Positions 6,059 to 11,705 of a DNA stretch of 11,705 nucleotides are shown piece after piece (within the stretch, counting starts at the first letter, position 1; every line of letters begins with the position of its first letter). The position numbers and the translations under genes were made by a program. The notes beneath the pieces were generated by a model. The model saw only the letters and a program-made list of their open reading frames with translations, did no database searches and had not been told where the DNA came from. This DNA is from Actinomycetota bacterium (GTDB lineage Bacteria; Actinomycetota; Acidimicrobiia; Acidimicrobiales; RAAP-2): contig WLKR01000020.1 in assembly GCA_009701115.1 (NCBI GenBank), positions 1-11,705 of the forward strand. The letters run 5' to 3'.

Positions 6059-7290
6059 CTGACATGTCCCTTTCCTACAACGACCCACTTAACGCAAGTC
6101 AACTCTTTTAAACCCATGGGGCCGCGAGCGTGGAGCTTCTGTGTTGAGATACCCACTTCGCCGCCGAGACCTAGTTCGCCCCCGTCAATGAAACGGGTCG
6201 AGGCATTTACTACGACCGCGGCCGCATCGACTTCACGGATCCAGCGCTGCTGGGCGACGGGATCTCGCGAGACAATCGCCTCCGAGTGACCCGTGCCGTA
6301 ATGGGCGACGTGAGCAATGGCCTCGTCAATCGAGCCAACTACGGCGACTGAAATAATCGGACCAAGAAACTCTGTGGCGAAGTCTTCGGTCGTTGCCGGT
6401 GTCGCGGATTTCAGACGGGCGCAGACGGCGGCGTCACCACGAATCTCTACTCCGGGGAGAATCGTCGTCAACGCCGGAATAAACGTGTCGGCCACCGCGG
6501 CGTGCACCAGCAGCGACTCGGCAGCATTACAGACCCCGGGACGCGACATCTTGGCATTGCGCACAATTTCGGCCGCCATCGAAAGATCGGCGTCACTGTC
6601 TACGTAGACGTGACAGTTGCCGTCACCGTCGAGCACGTACGGCACGCGGGCGTGCTCGCGCATCGCGGCAATGAGGCGGGGACCACCGCGTGGAATCAAA
6701 CAGTCGATTGTGCCAACCAGACCCATGAAGGTCGCAGCTGTTTCGTGGGACGTGTCAGCAACCAGCGAGACGGAGGCAGTCGGCAGCGCGAACTCACTCA
6801 GGACTTCGTGCCAGAGGCTGACTAGGGCCAAGTTGGTCTGCTGGGCGGTTGAGGATCCCCGTAAAAAGGCGGCATTGCCGGACCGTAGACACAGGGCCGC
6901 CACATCCATAGTTACGTTGGGGCGGTTCTCGTAGATCACGCCGACCACGCCGAGCGGCACGCGAACACGTGAAACTTCGAGTCCGTTAGGTCGGCGCCCA
7001 GTCTCTACAACCTCGCCAAGTGGGTCGTCCAGTTCCGCGATGGTGCGTAGGGCCGTCACGATGCCATCGATACGAGCGGCGGTGAGCGTAAGGCGATCGA
7101 GCCCGGCGGCCTCGCCGTCGTAGGCGGCTACTTCTGCGGCGTTGATAGCCAAGATGGCTTCGACGCGGTGGGCCAGGCGATCGGCGACCGTTGTGACGAC
7201 GTCCCGGCGAACTTGATCATCGGTGGTGGCCATAACTCTCGCGGCCGCACGAACATCGTTCGCTTGGGCGTGGAGTGATGCCAGGGTCAT
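6055..7290 (-). CDS. proA: Glutamate-5-semialdehyde dehydrogenase (gamma-glutamyl phosphate reductase) ProA
   Basis: Reduces gamma-glutamyl phosphate with NADPH to glutamate 5-semialdehyde, which cyclises spontaneously to pyrroline-5-carboxylate: the second step of proline synthesis. The 411-aa length is normal. Family motifs are VPLGVVGVIYENRPNVTMD (about 111-129), the stretch DGDGNCHVYVD (221-231) and the catalytic cysteine in RPGVCNAAESLLVH (Cys254). Near the end TRFIDGGELGLGGEVGIST and HARGPMGLKELT are also typical. The substrate comes directly from ProB, encoded 30 bases upstream. The ATG at 7290 lacks a Shine-Dalgarno but follows a TACGCT hexamer by six bases, so proA may also be made from its own leaderless transcript, besides the obgE operon. 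The last codons overlap moxR by four bases. Confidence 0.97.
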   Translation of the reverse strand: MTLASLHAQANDVRAAARVMATTDDQVRRDVVTTVADRLAHRVEAILAINAAEVAAYDGEAAGLDRLTLTAARIDGIVTALRTIAELDDPLGEVVETGRRPNGLEVSRVRVPLGVVGVIYENRPNVTMDVAALCLRSGNAAFLRGSSTAQQTNLALVSLWHEVLSEFALPTASVSLVADTSHETAATFMGLVGTIDCLIPRGGPRLIAAMREHARVPYVLDGDGNCHVYVDSDADLSMAAEIVRNAKMSRPGVCNAAESLLVHAAVADTFIPALTTILPGVEIRGDAAVCARLKSATPATTEDFATEFLGPIISVAVVGSIDEAIAHVAHYGTGHSEAIVSRDPVAQQRWIREVDAAAVVVNASTRFIDGGELGLGGEVGISTQKLHARGPMGLKELTCVKWVVVGKGHVR

Positions 7291-7296
7291 TGTTTT

Positions 7297-7302
7297 AGCG
7301 TA
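7297..7302 (-). promoter_or_regulatory. Probable -10 element of proA (TACGCT), internal operon promoter
   Basis: Within the 30-base gap between proB and proA, the minus strand reads TACGCT, AAAACA, ATG. This matches TANNNT-N6-ATG and is the same hexamer as before DAHP synthase. It suggests an internal promoter giving leaderless proA-moxR-vwa-phosphatase mRNA. Confidence 0.5.
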
Positions 7303-7320
7303 GCCAAGGGCGCCTGCGCC

Positions 7321-9757
<2,437 letters not shown>

Positions 9758-9764
9758 CGAACCT

Positions 9765-9776
9765 TGAGCCGGCTCA
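9765..9776. promoter_or_regulatory. Perfect 12-bp palindrome upstream of obgE (possible operator)
   Basis: TGAGCCGGCTCA is a perfect palindrome, extendable to 18 bp (9762-9779) with one T-G mismatch. It covers the stop codon of the transaminase gene and lies 20-31 bases before the inferred obgE transcription start, between the -10 and where a -35 would be. It could bind a dimeric regulator or form a stem at the transaminase 3' end; no T-run follows. Confidence 0.3.
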
Positions 9777-11138
9777 GGGAAAGAGGGCTCCGACTACCTC
9801 GGCGAAGACCTCGTGGTGGCGCTGCACATCGGCCAGAGTCGTCGCCGGACACATCAGGGCCATGTTGTGAAACGGCGTGAGCAGGACACCACGATTAACA
9901 CAGGCCAGGTGGAGATAGTCCTCCAGTTCGGCGTCGTAACTCTCAGCCGAGGCACTCCCACTGGTCGGGGCGGGGTTGGCAAATCGATACTCGCAACGAG
10001 TTCCGAGCTGCGAGACGGACCACGCCAACTCGTAGCGATCAATCGTCGCTTGGACTCCGGCCGTGAATTCAGTGGCGAGATCGATCATGGCGGGAAAGAC
10101 CTCGTCAGTCAGGACCTCGCCCAAAACGGCCCGCATCGCCGCGAGCGAGAGGGCGTTGCCCGCCAGCGTGCCACCAACACCACCCACATCGACGATGTCG
10201 GCACCGGCTGAGACGTTGGCCTGGACGCGTTGTGCCAGTTCGGCGCTTAGCCCGTAGGCGCCACAGGGCACCCCTCCGCCCAAGGATTTTCCAATCGTGA
10301 TGGCGTCCGGGCGCAGGTTCATTGAACGAGTCGCCCCCCCGGGGCCGGCCGAGAAGGTGTGCGTCTCGTCGATGATGAGCAGGGTGCCAGTTTCATCACA
10401 GGCCTCGCGCACGCCCTCGAGAAATCCCGGTTCGGGCAACACGATGCCGATGTTCGTCAAGGCCGGCTCGGTCAATACGGCCGCCACGTCGCCGTGGGCC
10501 AGTTCTCGGCGCAATGCTTCGAGGTCATTGAACTCCACGACCCGGGTCGTGGTGCTGGGATCAACGGCGGGAGCGACGTTGCCGGGGCGAGACACGGCCT
10601 CGCCGTTGGGACCGACCACGACGAAGGTTTCGTCGACACTGCCGTGATAGGAGTAGGAGAAGACCAGGATTTTGGGACGTCCCGTGGCGAGTCGCACTAA
10701 CCGCAGCAGCCACCGATTGGCATCAGTCGCCGAAAGCGTGAACGACCACTGGGGTAGTCCGAATCGACGAGTCATCTCGGCGGCGACCCACTCGGCATCC
10801 TCAGTTGGCATCATGGTGGTTACCCCACCCAGGGTGGCAATCCGGCGCTGCACGGCCCGAGCCAGTGGTTCGGGTGAGTGGCCCGCAAAGGCCCCCGTAT
10901 CGCCGAGGGCGAAGTCAATCAACGTATGACCGTCCACGTCAACCACGTGGGCCCCGTGCGCTTCGTGGAAGGCCAAGGGAAAGCCGCCGGCCCATTTGTT
11001 CATCCACGTCATAGGTACGCGGGCAAAGAGATGATCGGCCGCCTCGTACTGGGCCAAACTCAAGGGATTGTGAGCACGGTAGGCCGTTCGCTCCACGGCG
11101 AGGAGTTCGAGAAGTCGCTGACGAGGGGGGTTTTGCAT
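9774..11138 (-). CDS. Class III PLP-dependent aminotransferase, glutamate-1-semialdehyde aminomutase-like
   Basis: A 454-aa fold-type I PLP enzyme of the class III aminotransferases. LSATDANRWLLRLVRLATGR (about 135-154) corresponds to the cofactor-phosphate loop, SYHG (163-166) carries the stacking Tyr-His pair, IIDETH (255-260) holds the PLP-pyridine aspartate (Asp257), and TIGKSLGGGVPCGAYG contains the Schiff-base lysine (Lys284). VGGTLAGNALSLAAMRAVL resembles the 'GT.sGNPla..AG' motif of HemL. However, the HemL loop reads SGTEA, here SATDA, and the N-terminus is longer than usual for HemL. I therefore call the family but not the reaction: a transaminase on an amino acid or amine is as likely as tetrapyrrole synthesis. 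No other haem genes are nearby. The ATG at 11138 follows TAGCCT by seven bases, with no Shine-Dalgarno. Confidence 0.85.
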   Translation of the reverse strand: MQNPPRQRLLELLAVERTAYRAHNPLSLAQYEAADHLFARVPMTWMNKWAGGFPLAFHEAHGAHVVDVDGHTLIDFALGDTGAFAGHSPEPLARAVQRRIATLGGVTTMMPTEDAEWVAAEMTRRFGLPQWSFTLSATDANRWLLRLVRLATGRPKILVFSYSYHGSVDETFVVVGPNGEAVSRPGNVAPAVDPSTTTRVVEFNDLEALRRELAHGDVAAVLTEPALTNIGIVLPEPGFLEGVREACDETGTLLIIDETHTFSAGPGGATRSMNLRPDAITIGKSLGGGVPCGAYGLSAELAQRVQANVSAGADIVDVGGVGGTLAGNALSLAAMRAVLGEVLTDEVFPAMIDLATEFTAGVQATIDRYELAWSVSQLGTRCEYRFANPAPTSGSASAESYDAELEDYLHLACVNRGVLLTPFHNMALMCPATTLADVQRHHEVFAEVVGALFP

Positions 11139-11145
11139 GAAATTC

Positions 11146-11151
11146 AGGCTA
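11146..11151 (-). promoter_or_regulatory. Possible -10 element of the transaminase gene (TAGCCT)
   Basis: The minus strand reads TAGCCT, GAATTTC, ATG. The hexamer fits TANNNT, with a seven-base instead of a six-base gap to the start codon. No Shine-Dalgarno precedes this ATG. Confidence 0.4.
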
Positions 11152-11273
11152 GGTCACCGATTTCCGGGTTTCTGGGAGCATGTCCAGTAACCCCTCTGAC
11201 TAGGGAAAATGAAAAGTAATCCAATAAATTCCCGAAAAACACCGGCTAAATCCACCAAAAGCCCTGAAATCGG

Positions 11274-11286
11274 GGTAAGTATTACC
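11274..11286. repeat. Inverted repeat GGTAA-GTA-TTACC upstream of hup
   Basis: Two perfect five-base arms flank a three-base spacer; the centre is 60 bases before the HU start codon. Size and symmetry fit a small operator, but five-base arms can also arise by chance. Confidence 0.3.
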
Positions 11287-11327
11287 TCGGTGGCTGGGAT
11301 ACCCCCGGTCGACAACCACGAAAAGGT

Positions 11328-11333
11328 AAGGAG
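11328..11333 (+). promoter_or_regulatory. Ribosome binding site of hup (AAGGAG)
   Basis: AAGGAG lies six bases before the ATG at 11340. This is the strongest Shine-Dalgarno in the window and favours 11340 over the in-frame ATG four codons later (11352), where many HU proteins begin with MNKTE. Confidence 0.8.
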
Positions 11334-11339
11334 ATTGCG

Positions 11340-11627
11340 ATGGCTGGTTCTATGAATAAGACCGAGTTCGTCGAAGCTCTCGCTGCGGCCACTGGCCAAA
11401 CGAAGGCTGACACGGGTGCTTTTTTGAGCAATTTTGAAGAGATCATCACCACACAGGTGAAAAAGGGCAACAAGGTGACCTTGACTGGTTTCATCTCGTT
11501 CGAAAAGCGCGAGCGCGCTGCTCGTACCGCCCGTAACCCCCAGACGGGTGAGGCCATCCAGGTGAAGGCCGCTTCCGTACCAAAGGTTTCTGTAGGTGCT
11601 GCCTTCAAGAAGGCAATCAAGGGTTAA
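11340..11627 (+). CDS. hup: HU family DNA-binding protein
   Basis: A 95-aa histone-like protein that bends and compacts DNA as a dimer. The body starts MNKTEFVEALAAATGQTK at residue 5, with the helical dimerisation part through about residue 45. LTGFISFEKRERAARTARNP (48-67) and NPQTGE (66-71) contain the DNA-intercalating arm with its conserved Arg-Asn-Pro tip. VPKVSVGAAFKKAIKG closes the fold. It ends where a canonical HU ends, so it lacks the lysine/alanine-rich extension of mycobacterial and streptomycete HupB/HupS. The conserved aromatic in GFGSFE is kept as GFISFE, with Ile for Gly. It is translated from a good ribosome site, ends in TAA, and is followed within 30 bases by a strong terminator, so it is probably a single-gene, well-expressed unit. 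Confidence 0.95.
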   Translation: MAGSMNKTEFVEALAAATGQTKADTGAFLSNFEEIITTQVKKGNKVTLTGFISFEKRERAARTARNPQTGEAIQVKAASVPKVSVGAAFKKAIKG

Positions 11628-11654
11628 GCACCCTCAAGGTCTCTAAACAGACTG

Positions 11655-11686
11655 AAAAACCCCCGGGCGCAAGCCCGGGGGTTTTT
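11655..11686 (+). terminator. Rho-independent terminator of hup
   Basis: A perfect 14-pair stem: AAAAACCCCCGGGC (11655-11668), tetraloop GCAA of the stable GNRA type, and GCCCGGGGGTTTTT (11673-11686), followed by ACTTTCC. The A-run mirrors the T-run, so it could also stop transcription arriving from the right on the minus strand. It starts 27 bases after the HU stop codon. Confidence 0.93.
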
Positions 11687-11705
11687 ACTTTCCTGATCAG
11701 TGATG

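Larger units (their letters stand above)
11139..11339. other. Divergent intergenic region between transaminase and HU
   Basis: About 200 bases without a credible gene, clearly richer in A and T than its surroundings, especially 11200-11260. It should hold the promoters of both divergent genes. On the plus side the only TANNNT hexamer I find is TAAATT at 11225-11230, without a good -35; it would give HU a leader of about 100 bases. That leader would contain the inverted repeat GGTAA-GTA-TTACC (11274-11286) and end with the HU ribosome site. Confidence 0.5.

Noticed and set aside
6059..6088. N-terminal extension of the MoxR ATPase to 6088.
   Set aside because: The ATG at 6058 overlaps the proA stop as ATGA; the ten added residues come from proA sequence read out of frame.

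Overview
This is a high-GC (about 60% by eye) housekeeping stretch from an actinobacterium. Pointers are a class II DAHP synthase, a short HU without the lysine-rich mycobacterial tail, the obgE-proB-proA...nadD-rsfS neighbourhood, and start sites that look leaderless (TANNNT six or seven bases before the start codon). The uncultured or Acidimicrobiia side of Actinomycetota is my best guess, by inference only. I see no mobile element, CRISPR array, tRNA or rRNA.

Layout from left to right: (1) the 3' end of a plus-strand GerMN-domain gene, whose stop codon interlocks with the stop of rsfS. (2) A minus-strand group nadD, a 58-aa single-pass membrane protein, and rsfS. The small gene is easy to miss, and its presence implies that rsfS starts at a CTG codon inside a CTGA overlap. 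(3) A 52-base divergent promoter region, then plus-strand class II DAHP synthase (first step of the shikimate pathway). (4) A long minus-strand operon, transcribed from right to left: obgE, proB, proA, a MoxR AAA+ ATPase, a CoxE-like VWA protein and a histidine-phosphatase-superfamily enzyme. Its junctions are 8-bp, 30-nt, 4-bp, 8-bp and 4-bp. (5) A class III PLP-dependent transaminase resembling glutamate-1-semialdehyde aminomutase, directly upstream of obgE on the same strand. (6) A divergent plus-strand HU gene with a strong Shine-Dalgarno and a textbook hairpin terminator.

Functionally the window combines ribosome biogenesis and silencing (ObgE, RsfS), the first two proline biosynthesis steps (ProB, ProA), NAD synthesis (NadD), aromatic amino acid entry (DAHP synthase) and nucleoid structure (HU). 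The least explained part is the MoxR-VWA-phosphatase module, translationally coupled to the end of proA with no metalloenzyme client in view. I do not see a dramatic new system. The most useful new observations are the hidden small membrane protein with the probable CTG start of rsfS, the repeated leaderless-promoter pattern that fixes several starts, and the altered G4 motif of Obg.
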